DNA of 64,000 nt from Puffinus mauretanicus (taxonomy: Eukaryota; Chordata; Aves; Procellariiformes; Procellariidae): NCBI GenBank assembly GCA_023333565.1, contig JAJKFH010001548.1:1674001-1738000 (forward strand), read 5' to 3'. Under the pieces are notes generated by a model. That model worked only from the letters and a program-made list of their open reading frames with translations. It was not told the origin of the DNA and made no database searches. Shown piece by piece: positions 1 through 14,900 of this stretch (its first letter is position 1; each line of letters opens with the position of its first letter). Made by a program: the position numbers and the translations under genes.

Positions 1-3000
1 CATTTTTAATAGTAGATATGCTTACTCTCTAAGTTTCAGATGACAGGAGGGATTGGGTAAATCTCCTGAAATGCAAAAAGGTAAGAGTCAGTGGGAAGAA
101 CTTGCGTGAAGACTTTATTGCTATCTATTTTTTTTGAATAGTTTCAGTCATACCTTGTAAAAATCAAACGAAACATTCCAGCAGCACCAAACAGCTTTGT
201 AAACCAAAGGGAACACCTTTGTGAACACCTTTTCAAAGGGAGTTCATAGTTTTGACATAAATCTCCCTCAGGTTTTTAGAAATCAGAGCTGGAATGCCTG
301 TTTCAGTTTTATTGAAGCAAAACCTTTCAGTCAGGAAACGGGCATTGGCTTTTTTTGTAAAACAAAAAGAGATTACAACTTGAAGGCATGACATGTCTTG
401 AGAAATGGAAAATGGTCACACCTGCTCAGCTTTACATGGAGCTGCATGGGTAAGAGCATGGCAAGACCTTCGTGCAGGACAGGAGATTCCCACAGGGCTG
501 GCAGAGGACGGTGAGGACCATCCTGTGTGGCTACACAACCCTTTTAGTAAGATGTTGTGCATTGGGCCAGTGCAAAAATGTGCGTGTGTCCATAAGCATC
601 CGTACACAGAGTTGTAGACATGATGTTGAACATCTAGGCCAAAGTGCAGATTAAATGAAACAACAGCTCTCTCCCCAAGAATCGTTTCTTCGCACTGAAA
701 ACAGGAAGGAGAAAGGAAGTTTTCTGGGGTCACGTACCAGTTGCACACTCACAAAGTATTGATGAAAGAAGGTTGAAGAGTATTTCAGCTCCAATGCATC
801 ACTAATGAGTTCCCCTAGATGATCCAAAGCACTGCAGTGCTTTCAGTTAAATATAATCCAGCTAATGAGCCACCTGTTTTAAAACCCACATTGCTGTTAC
901 ACTTTGGGTTTTTTTGATGTTTAACAAACTGAGAGTCTGTAAATTGGACTAGTCACAATTCTTATGCTCAGTCTTGTTCAACAGGTTAAAATCTAACTCT
1001 AAATCACTCAACCCACTATCTTCCAACCACGGCGATAGCAGAGATCTGTAAAACAACTGATGGGTAAACACCAAACCTGGAGTGACTGAAGCTACACGTC
1101 ACACAGTGCCCACACCATTGGCCTCTTCCACATGTTACATCTGGCTTAGGACCTTCCTGTGTTCTGCACTGAGAAGTGGAGAAGCAGCCTCCTCACTGAC
1201 GACCTGAACCTCCTTCCCGTGGCACAGCAACTGCTGTTTTGGACACAGCCTCCAGCAAAAGGAGCCCATGGGCAGGCAGGGACACACCGTCCTCTCTTGG
1301 CATCCTGAGCTTTGTTTTCTCCTTGTTTGTTTCTCACAAAGCAAGTCAGCCTGACCAAAAGCAGATAGCTGTTCTTTGCTTACCTCTAAGGCGAAAGCTT
1401 TCATTTGAAGAAAATAACCCCTAAATATGAAAAATAAGATCCGATAGGAAGGTCCTACAGGCAGGGTTTTCTATAAGCTCCTTAGAGTGACAGATTCCAA
1501 AACTTCCCACTACATCAGCATCCTTCTGTACACAAAGATAAGACATAACTTCTTTGTTATTCTTGATGACACGGAATAACAGAGAGAATTCTTCTCTCCT
1601 GCGCCCATCAGACACGCTGCCAGCAGCAGCAGCATCACACCTATTTAACTGCCCCTTACACAGCATGATTTTTGCCCGTACCTTCTCCCAACAGACTGAA
1701 TTACTCCCTTACTTTTCCTCTAGGGCTCACCAGGGATAGGTCCTTCCCATGGTTTAAGAGTGCAGAATGAAACCTCTCTCTCAAGAACACCAAAGGATAT
1801 GAGGTTTATAAAGAACACCTGCTGAGAAATAGATTTACATTCCCCAAAACAGGTGCAAATTAACAAACAAACTGATTTCCAAGACAGGCTGTATTTGAAT
1901 TTTAACACCATAAATGCTATTTTCCAGTAATAGCTGTTTCATCAATCACGTGCCCAGTCCTGCTGTTCTCACATGGCCAGAATAGTCTGTGACTAAATTC
2001 ATCAATTGTTTCTGAGACTAATGCTTTGGCAAGTTTGGTACCTTGTGTATGCATATTGCCTTATTCCTATACTCCACCCTGCTTTTTACTTGCACATCTC
2101 TCACATCCATGGCATGAGTGGGAGTATAAAGGAATGTCAGCTGAACACCGGCCCAGCACTGACATGGAGCAAGGACGCAATTGTCTGCCTGCTAAATGCA
2201 GGGATGATTGTGCCCATTACTGAGCAAGCTGACAGCACGAATAAAGGGATTTTCATCTCAGCCCTGCTCCAAACATCCAGCTGCTGCCATGTAAATGAGT
2301 AACTCAGCTTTGCAGTCACCTAAGACAGCCTGGAAGACTCTGGGTTACTTTAGATAGGTGAGTGATCATCTAGGTAAACTTCTGAAAAGTTTATCACATC
2401 TAATTGGGGCCTAGGAAGGGTACTAGAACTGCAGACAAAAAGCATTACCTAAAGTGAATACAATAGGAAATATTAGCTGCTTCTGATGCTTATCCCATAC
2501 AAAACCTGAGAGACCAGTTCTTCCATGAAGATAAACCTGTTCTGGACTCATACTCACAACGTGTATTAAAGTGGGGTGGGTTTTTTGTGGAGGTTTAAGT
2601 TTCCTATAGCAAACTATCTAAAAGCATGTATACATGTATTTCTATCCTTCACCCCTATGAGCTGAGCTATGCTAATGGATTACCTGAGCACTTCTAATCC
2701 TTTTCAGGTGTGTATCATTGCAAACCATTTATCTTGAACCACTACAGAACAGAGTTTTACCTTAGCTATTTTATTTTGCACTGGCAAAAGCAGGAGCACT
2801 TGCGTGATCCACTGCCTCGGCTCAGCGTGGGAGCTATTGCCATCCCAGTGTCTCCCTGTGGAGCAGCAGTGCTGAGACCCTGATCCTGCCCACCCTGCTG
2901 TCTTCTTGAGAAGGCGACTCCTTGGTAGCCATACCTGCATCAGGGATAAGCACAAACAAGACACTGTAGGATGCTCAGACAGAAGGCTTGCTGCCAAAGC

Positions 3001-4496
3001 AAACACACATTTGTTTGCAGGCTCCAGCTCAGAGTCACCAGAACTGTGAAACATCTCTCCTCCTCCTCGTACACCCACCAGCTGGGAGAGCCAACTTCTG
3101 ATTAGAGGCAGTTGCAAAGTTGCTGATAAACTGTTCTTCATCACAGTTTGTTGCAACAGAGTTCAGCAAAATGATCTGTTTTGTCCAAAGCTTTCTCTTG
3201 AGTTTTCCCAGTCTGGGGTGGAATTGCTTATCAAGGGACACAGTCCTCTCCAAAACAGCCACTCAGCTGAGGCCCCCTCTCGGGTGTGGGCTCAAGAGTG
3301 TCCTAACTACCAAGGCTGGAGAAGAGACCTCTGCCACTGATGCTCCACTTGGCCCAAAAAAACATTACAGTGGAGGAATTTTGGCAGCCTGCTGTTTAAG
3401 GAATGCTTGCAAATCTGCAGACCCAGCTCCGGTCCCTGTGCTACCCTGCTTCGGAGCCGGCGCTGAGACTCAAGTCCGCTGTCATCCAGCTTAGTGCCCT
3501 GGCTACTGGCTGAAGAACTGAAGAAAGGGCGACTTCCTTCTTTCTGCTTTCTTGAAGAAAAAAAATTTACAATAACTCCTTTGTCTCAGTATGGGCTAAG
3601 ACCATTTTTTGATCTATTTTTTCCACAAGCCAAGGGAGGAAAAAAGAACCTGCTTGGTTCTTGCTTCTGGTGACATAGCTTCTAAAATTCACTCAGGACT
3701 GGTGAGCTTGTAAAGCTCTGGTTTGCAACAGCAGCTGAACCAAGGTTGACAATGAGCAAAGAGTACCCATGTTCAGAGCATTCAACAGCCCTCCAGCTCC
3801 TCATCAGGCTTAATGAAGTGTAATGAAAGGAAATTAATGAGTTTTGTCCCCATTACCAAAGGAAAGGGCAGCTGGAAATATGCAGGGACCCAATATGAAT
3901 TGAGCATGATTAAGTATAACTATTGTTCTGAATAAAATGGTCCTGTTATACCTAAATAGCCTACAGTAGTCCCTTGTCATTACAGCCATTTAGCTGGCTC
4001 TGCTTTAATTGCCTCTGAAAGCCAGCCAGAAAGGATTTCTTTTACACCCCTTCCAATTTCAAACCAGCAACAGAAATATGTAAGCACTAACCTGCATCCA
4101 TTTAGATAATGGGGATTCAGTGGGTGAGCCAGGCAGATAGCTATTTTATAGGGAACTGCTTGGGACCTGGCATGCAGGGCGATGCGCCTGCGATGTGTGT
4201 GGGCACGGCTGCTGCTGGAGGACAGCCACCACAGCCTGTGGGGTGGGCTACGGAGCTCCAGGGTTAGTCATGGGCTACAGCACCCACCCCCAGAGTTTGG
4301 CTCCTGGCAGGCAGCTGTAGCAGAGAGAGCAGGCACCAGGAGGTACCCGACCCCAACCCAAAGGCACCCCAGGGCCGGAGGGGAGGCACCGTGTCTCTGT
4401 CCCCTCCTGGTTTCAAGCAGGCTCCCTCCAGAACCCAGCTCCTCTCCCCATGGGGACGGTCAGAGGGTTCAGTAGACAGCAATGCTCCATGAGCAT
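1..4496. other. Region left of HEPH, no gene recognised
   Basis: AT-moderate sequence with only short frames in all six frames. No family motif, RNA gene or clear transposon recognised. In mammals the next gene on this side is EDA2R, but none of it is visible here. Confidence 0.5.
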
Positions 4497-4502
4497 TTAT
4501 TT
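4497..4502 (-). terminator. Candidate HEPH polyadenylation signal
   Basis: Minus-strand AATAAA about 1.23 kb beyond the HEPH stop. It is the nearest canonical hexamer I saw; a variant signal could act closer to the stop. Confidence 0.35.
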
Positions 4503-4828
4503 ATCAGGACAGGCCTCTCCATCTCTAACACCCGCGATTCTGTGCTATCTAAAGGCAAGGGTCCCCTCAGTACAACCCCTCGTTACGGCAAGCATTCCCG
4601 TATCTCGGGCCACACTACCTCACGCTCCATGACTGCAGCTTGTTTGCTCCACGCTGCTAAATTCCACTGGCACTTTAGCTCTCCCCTTCTTCACTGTTGC
4701 CACATTTGCCTGGCCAAAACTGCCATTGCACCACAATGGGGGAAGCACTCCCTGACTTTTCTGTCCCAAGCATAAACTCCAGCTCACACAGGAGTGAGTC
4801 TTTGGCTTGGCTCACAGCAGTGAGGCTT

Positions 4829-4875
4829 GCTCAACTCTGGAGATAACGCAGCAACAGCTCAACTCTGGAGATAAC
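4829..4875. repeat. Short tandem duplication near the HEPH 3' end
   Basis: GCTCAACTCTGGAGATAAC occurs at 4829-4847 and again at 4857-4875, a 28-bp-period direct repeat. Confidence 0.9.
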
Positions 4876-5728
4876 TTCAATAAAATGTATTTGAAAGAAA
4901 GAGAGCAAACCACACAGAACATCACAGCGTCCTTGACCCTGTTGCTCAAGGAGCTGCACAGGTGCTGAGGTACAGCCCTTCGCACAGACCGACAGAACTG
5001 CGATGCAGGGAAGTCACCAGAACACTCTGCAGCACTTGGAAAAGCTTCTTCTCCCAGCACAGGACACAGGATGCCCGATATCAAAGCACATTGCCTGGGG
5101 TGCCGAGAGCAGAAGGATGTGTCACAGCAAGGCTGATGGTGAAGCACAACTGTTGTCATGGTCCTTGATGGAGCGCTCTCATGCCGTGACATGTACTGCC
5201 CTGAATTTGCATCTGTCCAATTACTCATCAAAAAACAGCAATCCAAATCTAAATTAACATTTTCTCTTCTGTATTCTTAATTGATTCACAAAAATGAAAA
5301 GATTATCTTCCCCCTTCAGATTAGTTACTTTAAAGGCTCACAGTTTCTTGGGAGACAATTCCCAACTCAGCTCTGACAACGGAGCAAGACTGGAATCTGG
5401 CCTAAGATAGTCTCCTGAGAAAGACCAAGTGGAGTTGTTCTGGAGAGAAGAAAATAGGGGAAATGTCTCCTCTCTTTCTTGGGGAAGAGGAGTATTTTAA
5501 AAGGATCTTTTTACTCTTGTCTTCAGTCAGTTCAAAGGGTCCTTGGGTCTCTACTGGACACTTCTTTACAGAGTGCTGAGGAGGATATATGAAAAGGTCA
5601 GGGCTCCAGCTTTCCCTCCTTAGATTCTCGAAGTACAGTGTACAATTGAAATGATGCCCCAAAATCTTTGCTGTGGACAACGATCCAGCCTCTACTCCAA
5701 GCAACAGCCCGAAGTTTGTACATGGCTT

Positions 5729-5973
5729 TTATAGCCCCGAATTCTTTTTAGACATGAGTTTGAATCCGTCATCCAGGATGGACCTCCGATTGCGTCTCAA
5801 CCTCTTTTGTCTCTCGAGATAGATGACCACTCCCAGGAGGAAGCAGGTGACCAGGAAGAGCACCATTCCTGCAATGGCTAGAGTGATGACTGTGGCCTCT
5901 ATCTGCCCTTGAGCCAACTTAGCTCCAAAAAGCATGATCTTCTGGGACTCATCCTTATCCTCAGGTGGCAACT
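5729..5973 (-). CDS. HEPH: HEPH coding exon 20: membrane helix, cytoplasmic tail, stop
   Basis: 245 bp of coding sequence, residues 1076-1156. A short extracellular linker is followed by a hydrophobic helix including [20 protein letters not shown] and the tail [17 protein letters not shown], characteristic of hephaestin. Stop TAA at 5731-5729. Acceptor TCTCTCAG. Confidence 0.96.
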
Positions 5974-8900
5974 CTGAGAGACAAACAAAAAGATAGTTCC
6001 AATGAGAGCCAGAAATACCACATCTGAAAGGTTCCAAGAAATATAAAAAAGGAGCAGAAGAAAGACCCAACGCAATCAAAGCAAGTCAAAGGAGACCCAG
6101 TTGCCATCCATCTAACAGACTCTCATCCCTGGGGTCATACAGGAATTTGAGAATGAATGGTTCTTTCCCTAATGCACTCCACCCCAGGACCTCACCGTGT
6201 CTCACAGCTAGTCAGCCCAGTCAGCTAACCACTGCTGTCCCCACTCACGAGGGGTGTGATCTGAGGTTGTGTGTGGGGTCAGTGGCTCGGCTAGGAACAG
6301 GAGAATGGAGATGAGAACGTGCATCCGGACCGGGGCTGCGGCGAGTTCCCCACCCTGCTCCAAGCTCCCCATGCACATGGCTGTTGTCCTAACCACCGCT
6401 TTTCAGAGTGCGCTTGCTCAGGCATGCCGGTGGCGAGTCACTTAGGATCCTGAGCTCTCTTATGCTTCCACGCAGAGGCAGCAGCGACCTTTTGAGAAAA
6501 GTGGCTATTTGCACAGGTAACAACTGTTGATCAAGGTTTTTGCCTGGTGAGCATACACAGGCTGAGTATGGTATAAAACCAAATTACTTAATATTGTCAC
6601 TCCTGCTCTGACATTTCCTACTGGTCTTTACACCCATTTTGAGGGAGGAAAACATTGTTGAGAAGCAAATGACTGAAGTATCAGTAGAGAAAGACTGAAG
6701 AGCTGTAGGTAGATGGCTGTATTTTCAGCTGGTCTGAGCTGGCTCTGAAATCAGCCCAGCTGGATTTATTCACAGCAGCTGAAAAACGGAGTTGTGGAGA
6801 AAGACGAAAAATCAGGGAAATAGACCACCACCGTAAACTATTCAGACTTTTACCCCAGAAAATTTTCAAGGGATCTTATCTACTACTCCCCTTCTCCCTG
6901 GTGCTGCTCAACCAAATGTCTTCTCACATCTGTTCTCTAAAATACCTGAAAGACCCAGGGCACGTGCTTAGGCTCTTTTCTTGGGGAAAGAACAGACTAC
7001 AAGGCAGATGTGCTTGTTTGCATGCTGACTCAGTCCCTCCGGCAAGTAATGGCAAATGTGAAAATTCCCTAAACCACATAGTCATTGACAGTCCAAGAAG
7101 GGACTTGGGTTTTGATTGAAAGGGGTAAGAAAAATCATCTCCTTTGCAACACCCTCCTTTAAAATCCTCTGAATCTCCACCAGTTTCTAAGCTTGCACTC
7201 TCCTCTGAAAATGAATCCATACATAGCAAGTAGAACAGGATGCGAGGCCACTGAACTTTTTCACCTAACATGGTCAAACAAGCCTAACAAGCCCAACTTC
7301 CTTATTTTTATCATCAGAGCACAGACATTTGGAGGACAGATAAACAAACTAACATGGAACCCTCCCTGTTACCCTCTGGCAGCCAGGCCTCAGACTAACA
7401 CGCTGGCCAGCCTGACAGAGGAGAGGCTGTAAGTGGTGCTCGTGCTCCTCCCTTCTCCTCGTACAGATCTAGATCTCTGTACTGATCAGAGACCTCTCCT
7501 CCTCCTCCGCCTCCCACACCCAGAAAGCATTTAGCAGTGCAACATACACCGTACCTGCACTGTAGTTTATGACTTCAAGCTCTGGCTCTGAAAGGAAACA
7601 AAAAGAGGGTGAGAAAGTGTTGGGCTGAACAGGTAGAAAGTCCAGAACACAGCATGTTTGGCAAGGATCAGATCCAGAGGCAGCATGGTTTTCCAGGGCT
7701 TGCAGGTTTTCTTTTCTCCTGTCGATGTTTTCCCTCTCCGCATCACACCAAGAGTGTTTTTGTACTATCTGCTTCACGAGCAGACCCACTCCTGCTGCAC
7801 AACCCTTTAAGCCTTTGAAAGAAAAGGACAATCGAAGTCTCTGAGCATGTGGTGGGCTGACCCGGGCTGGCAGGGTTGCTCGCTCACCCCCCAGTGGGAT
7901 GGGGGAGGGAATCGCAAGCACAAAAGCGAGAAAAAAAACCTTGTGAGTTGAGATAAAGACAATTTAATAAGTGAAGGAAAAAAAAAAACCAAACAAACCC
8001 AAAAAAACTCAAGTGATGCAAAAGCAATCGCTCCCCACCAGCAGACCAATGCCCAGCCAGTCCCTGAGCAATGGCTACTTTGGAAAAACTCCCCCCCATT
8101 TCTATTGCTGAGCGTGATGTTACATGGCTGGAATATCCCTTGGTCAATTCGGGTCAGCTGTCCCAGCTGTGTCCCTTCCCTGCCTCTTGCCCACCCCAAC
8201 TTACTGAGTGAGAAACAGAGAAGACCTTGACACTGTGCAAGCACTGTTCAGCAATAGCTTAACCACCGGTGTGTCATCAACTCTGTTTTGGTAACAAATC
8301 TAAAACACAGCATCATATAGGCTGCCACGAAGAAAATTAACTCCATCGCAGCCAAACTCAGTACAGACTGTCACTCACCTCTGAGCACCTTCCAGGGTTT
8401 CCTGGTGAAATGAGAAGCCTTCGGATGTGCATTTAGATTACAGGTAATATTCTTAGTAAGAACAATTACTAGCTGATGGCTGAACATTGCTTCTCAGACA
8501 CAAGCTAAAATAAAACTCATAATAATGTAGGCAATGTAAACCCCAGAAACCAATTTGTTATTAATTCCAGCTGCAGGTATTACCATATTCAAAGGGAACA
8601 TCTTAAATTAATAGTACTTAAGTAACTATGTGCTCAATTAACTGGCTGTTCATGGTATGTAAGAGAGTTGTAAGTGTGATGCAAACACTCAGAATTTAGC
8701 AGCAGTAGTAGAAAGCGCTGCTAAATGTTTTATGGTAACCATCAGTGATAGCTCCCTACCTGGTCTGGGCAAGACTGTGAAGAGTATCTCCATACCAGCA
8801 TGAATATGATCAGACACATGACAGTGAAGCAGCCACGTCCCAGGGTTCCCAACCAACATCTCCACCATTTCAAAGGTCCCAGGGAACAGATCCACAACAT

Positions 8901-11900
8901 CTGCTCTGTAGCTTCTGCCATTCTGTCAGAGGGAAGGGAGGCTGTTAGCACGCAGTGCTCTGTGCATCTTTTCAGAAAGAAAATTCTGTCAGTGTCACTG
9001 GAGACCGCTTCAGTGCTATTACAGTTTTTAAAAGCTCAAAAAAAGATTTCAAAGAGCAGCTCCAGGGCTGTAGCTGGGAAAGCAAACGCAATCTGGTAAT
9101 GCCTAATCCTAAGAAGGGTTAAGCTAGACATATCAACACAATACAGGGGCTCAGTGAGTCAGACTTGGGTGTGTAAAAATCACATCCCTTTCTTAGCTGG
9201 GTGAAGTTGCTGTGAAGTCATTCACAAAGTTCAAATCCAGAGTCAAGCAAAAGTGATGACATCAGTGATCAGTCTCTGCATTATCATCAGCAGGATATTC
9301 GTACCTTGTATATGAAGGTCTCGGCATGAAAATGGACTGTGTGGACATCAATCTCCTGACCCATTCCCAGCAGGTACCAGTTCACCCACTCTCCCTGGAA
9401 CATGGTCAGCCCAGGCAAGTTCGCATAGAGCCTCCCATTGATTGCTGTGCAGTAAATAACATACAGAAAGAGTAGAAAAGGCTGTTGCTGAAATGGTAAA
9501 GATGCTGAACCATCTCAGAGGAAGAACATGCAGGGCAAGTTAGATGCTACAAAGCTCAGTGCATCAGCAGTTAGTGTCTTTCATATGACAGTCCCCCAAA
9601 AGTCTGGCAGTCTCTCTCCAGCTCAACCACTTATCTACTCTGTTACAGATAGGAAAAGTAAAGTGACTTGCATCCAAGGCCATGCTGTAGCTCAGCTCAA
9701 ATAAATCTCAAAAACTACCTCTTGCTGAAAACCTGCAGTCAGCCAGCTGATGGTTGTTTCTAGAAGTCAAGTAAAAATGGCTTTCTTAGCCCAATGATAG
9801 GGAAATATGTATATATCTATACACACATAAATCTCTGAACAATTCACTTGCTGAACAATGAAAACAGGTAAAACCTGCCAAAGGCAACTCTGTCACTGTA
9901 AGAGTATCATGCTGGCTGTACACATTACACGCTGGTCACTTGTAAAATTGCTACATGGTAGGACTTTACTTCATAATTAGCACAGCAAGAAGGAATACTG
10001 CTTTGAGTACAAATGCAGGAAAGGAACCGGAACAGTGAGTGAGCTGAATGCGACGGCACACACGTCATCTGAGCATGAAAGTTTCCACAACGGAGGGAAT
10101 AAGACGGAGAGAGACATGATCTGAGGGCAGAAACACCGGTGTTTTACTCTCAGATCTGCCATAGGCACTTTCTGTAGCCCAAAACAAGCATCCAACTTCA
10201 GTGTGTTGGTTTTGCTAGCTATAACATTGGGTTAACAATTATAACAATGGACATATATATTTGCAGATTCTTTACGTCACCTGTACAAAACCCGTGGTAA
10301 TGATAGGTAATGATAGTACACATAACACAACTCTTCACTATTTTTGTCTCCACAACTGCCAAGGGACTTGTTTTGCTGAGAATACTTTAGATAGATCCAA
10401 ATATAATATGGAGAAAAACTACCATAAATAACATGTTAATTTAGAAAAATGTGTTCACCCTACTACGGTAGAAATAGCTTTTTGGTAATCAGCTAAAACA
10501 ACGCAGCCATATATTGCAGCCACATAGCTCGGTCAATTAATTTGAAATCTAACATATTCTAATGGTCCTGAGATAAACAGAATGAAACTAGTCTGACATG
10601 GTAATTTCACATTTGATTTTATTTCCTGTCCCGAGTCACTCGGACACATGAGAAATTAACCTCTCTGACCCATATCTTGCTATTCCTCCTGACAGGGACA
10701 GCCATAACGATTAGCCTTCACCGTAGATCAAAGATTTGTGCCGTATGTATGCTGCAATATTGAGAACAACAGACAGTTTAACTGTGTTCATGCCACTGAC
10801 AACATAACAGGATGAGGGCATTTGCTAGAAATCAGGCTCTTGTTTTTTGGGTGGCTGACTACTTATAGAGATTGCAGAGTCAACATCAACTTTGCATAGA
10901 TAGTAATGAGTGCTCAGGTGCCTAACAGGCATTACCATGCATTTTGTTGCTTTCCACAAATTTGTCATCCAGCAGGTTGATATCCTTGTGATTTCCCTTA
11001 CTGTAACGTTCCACATTCTCCTCCAAGTACCAGGACTGATTTTCATCAAAAACCAGGAACAGTAGAGCAAACTCCCTCTTTACATCCTTCCTGAACCCAT
11101 CAGACTGCAGTGCCCCTCTCCGGCAGATCTTCAGGGGTCCAATCAGACCGCTGTACATATCCTAATCAGAATGAAGGAGGAAAAACTCTGAGGCAAGGAT
11201 CTTCTCACCCTCTTTTGTATGCAATTCTTTGCCTTGCAGCCAGCATATTTTCTGCTCCCTGCATCACCCCACTTAAAACAAACGGTGCTACTGTCTAAGT
11301 ACTCTCATTGGTGAAAATCAACTATCAAAGCACAAGAACAGAGACTATACATGCTCTTATGAATGCAAATCCAGAAGTCATAAATATGAATGGTATCAAA
11401 ATATTCTCCACTCTGTGGCTGCAAAACCATCTGCAACTTGAGATAAAAAGGCAATGATCTCTGGGTTGAATGTGATTGTTTATGTGCAGGATCCTCCAGG
11501 TTGTTTCGCTGTGAAATCAGTACTACGACAATTGATCCTAGCAGTGCTCAAATGTTCCTGCTTTATCCACGGGGCCTAATTTTGGACAATTTCTGTCTTT
11601 CTTGACTAGCCCTATGGCTCTCACTAATAGAAACCATGACTTACTGGGAGATGTCCTCATATCATGCAAATAACTGAAGGAAGGTTAGCATCAAGGAGAC
11701 AGTAGAATTGTTTTATGAAGGTTTGTGTTAGGAAAAAATAAGGACAAACATCAGGACAAATTTGGAGGACTTCCTCTCCCAGGAGGGCACTGGACATGTC
11801 ACCAGGTGGTGGTTCTACCTCTCGGCTGAGCCAACCTCCAAATTGTATCCAGCTCACATTGTTCTCTAGAGAGGGTGAAAAATTGGTCTAACTGGGCTTT

Positions 11901-14900
11901 TCTGGTTCTAGCTTCTATTTTACCTTTACTGCGTCCACCACGGAGTAGTAGATCCAAGGAACACAGGCTGAATCATTTGGCCCTGGACCAGATCTCTCAG
12001 GAACTTCCCATCGGTATGTCACAATGTCGCCTGAGTGACAGAGAAGCACCATTCACACCAGTGTGATACACCCACTCGCCAGTTTGCTGATCAGCATGCA
12101 AAGCAAAACAAAACAAGAAGATCCTGTCTCCAAAGCGCAAGTTCAATTCTGATTTTGTTGGACACTGCATCTTCCGTGCAGATGGAGCTTGAGATGATCT
12201 TTCATCTCTTTGAAGTATATTTACGATGCTCATTCTAATTCATTTTTAAAATTACTATTTTGCATATTAGCAATACATTTCAGAAAGACAGGGCCTGACT
12301 GAAAACCTGTTTGTTGCTTAGACAGCCTGCGCAACTTGAGGGGGACCCAAAATTATACAAATTGGCGTCTGGACCGTGAAACAAACCAGTGATTTCAGTC
12401 AGCGTCCTGGCAAGCAATTGTGCATTTCTCCTATTTCATACTATTTTCATACTACTGTGCACATCAAAAAAAGTATAGGTCCCAAAGAAGAGGGGCAGGC
12501 TTCCCCCATCATGGGCCATCAGCCCAGGGCTACCAAGGACCGACTGAGCTGTGAACTGCCATCATCCTTCTCCTTCCTACAGACAGGCCACCCTCAGTGG
12601 GGGGGCATAAGGCTGCACACAGAAAAGTTTGTGCTATGCTTAACCCAGAAGTCAGAGCAGAACATGAACTCCCAGGGCTGCCATTCCCACACAAGTGATA
12701 TCACTAAAACTGCGGTGAACCTGGAAGACCAGTTCTTGTTCAGTTCCAGTTCTCTACCATAAAAAATAAGTAGATCTAAGCCTACTTGAGGAAGCTATAG
12801 GCTAAAATTAGCCTCATAAGCCCATACAGGAAGACAGCTGGAGACCACAGTGACTCACCAGGGTTTGCTACTTGCGGCCGTCCTGTCTCCCTTTCCAGCA
12901 CCCCGTGTGCATGAATGGAGTAGGGTCGCGTGGCATTGTTCTTAAACACGATGTTGAGAATATCTCCCACTTCCGCCCACAGAAAAGGACCTTGAGATAG
13001 GAAGAATGTACTCTGAGAATAGCAAAAACTGTCACATATCTCCACCTCTCTCATCATCTTCTCCCCAGACACATAACCTTATAATATTTATGATGCTCCC
13101 CTCCCTCTTCTCTACCTTATCTCTACCTCGCAAAAAGGGAACTGGAGGCCAGTCCCAATTCAAGTAAGTCTTAGAAAACCGGACTGTTTCACAATGAGGG
13201 AAATGAAGGTTGTTACACATTTTAACTGTGCCCAGTACAACTAAGGCTTGATTTCTGAATACTGCTATGCTACATTTCACAGTGTCTTGATCATGCCTTG
13301 CTGCTGGTTTCAAAAAATGTGGTAATATTCAATTTGGCCTGAGTGTGTCACAAATCAGAGCTGCAGCCTATTTTGAACAGCATATACTGCCTCAGCCTTG
13401 CTGCTCAGGCACCACTTTAGTCCTGGTTCATAACCCAGAACTGTCTCCACAGACTTCCATCGGACATTGTAATGTGCTCCTCCACTTCCCAAGGCCTGCC
13501 TGCTTTTGCCCCAGAAGCATTTCTCTCACAGCTACAGATTTTCACCTACATCTCTCAGACTGCTTCCTAGAAGTCAGCAGTTATTTCTGTTCTACAGTCA
13601 GAGAAATGCAGGCGTGAAAAATACTTTGCCTGAGACATGAAAGAAAGTTGGCGCAAAGGCAAGCACGAGAACCCAGTCTTCTCTACTACAAGCTGTGTTC
13701 AGGACTTTCTTTTCTCCAAAGCTGGCAGACCTGGATAGGAGACAGTCTGAATTTCTCCTCACTTGCATACACAGCAGATGCCTAAATATCTAGGAAGCCT
13801 TCAGATTACAGCCCTTAGCCACTGAAGCTCTAGAGTCCAAGTCCCATCGCTGTGTGAGTGGAAGATGTACCCTCTGCACATATCCTTACCTAGTATCCCT
13901 AGGTGTTCATCACCATTTATCCTGGCCTTGGGAGTCTGGAAAGTCCCATCGGTGTACTCCCTGTAAACTGCTTTCTTGTACCTGGAGCCGAGCAGGCCGT
14001 TCTCGTTGCTCAAAAATACATTGGCGTAGCTGAGAAAAGCAGAATGACTGCTGAGATACCCAAAAGCTCACAGGGAATAAACAGCTAACTTGTGGCCGGG
14101 GGTTCACTAGTTGAATGGGTTTCCCAGAGACCTGCTTTGGCTGCAAAGGTGGGCGCAGTGACGCAGGAGGCTGCGGCTCCCATCAGCAGCACCACCAGCA
14201 GTGGCATTCGCTCCGTGTCACAAGATGGCCAATATCTAACAAGCTTCACCAAGGTCTACTGAGAAACTTTGCAAAGCCTTCCCCAGAAGAAGGGCTCTAC
14301 CTCTCCACAGAATGGTTGTGCCGTTCCCTCTCCCAGCTTCGGTCAGGCGCGTAGTCCCACACCACCTCCTCTGCCACGATGTAATATGTCCGTACCCCCT
14401 TGTACTGAAGGGCAGGAGCAGGATCCCTTTCTCCACACTTAGAAACGGAGTAGCGTTCCCTCATCCCAGCCTGGTAGTGATTGCTCGTCTGGCAGTAGAT
14501 CTCAAAAGTCCCTGGGGGAGGCAGCATGAACAAGGAAATCAGCTACTTTTAAAAATCCCAGGAAACAGCTGCTTCCCACGCAGAGCTCGTGACGTGGCTG
14601 ACATCGGTATGTGTGTTGTTTGTTTAGGGAGCTTGGTTGCCACAGGCCGATGCTAAAAGAGGTTGTTAGAGAAACCAAGCAGAAATGGCACAACAAAGTC
14701 CTAAATAAAAATCATCTCAGGAGGCTCTCTTACACAATAACCAGCTTATTAGATGTGAAGAAACCAATGAAGTGGCATAACTGTGCCACCACTGCTGAGA
14801 CGCTGGTTAAGTAAAAGATCTAGTCTACAAATGCCAAAGGGGAGGAGACAACCGGCAGCTGAGGCCATCACATCATGTGAATGAGACACGGTATTGCGTG

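Larger units (their letters stand above)
4497..5728 (-). other. HEPH: Probable HEPH 3' UTR
   Basis: Sequence from the HEPH stop to the first clear minus-strand AATAAA I found (plus-strand TTTATT at 4497-4502). No coding potential is evident. The 3' end is inferred, not observed. Confidence 0.4.
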
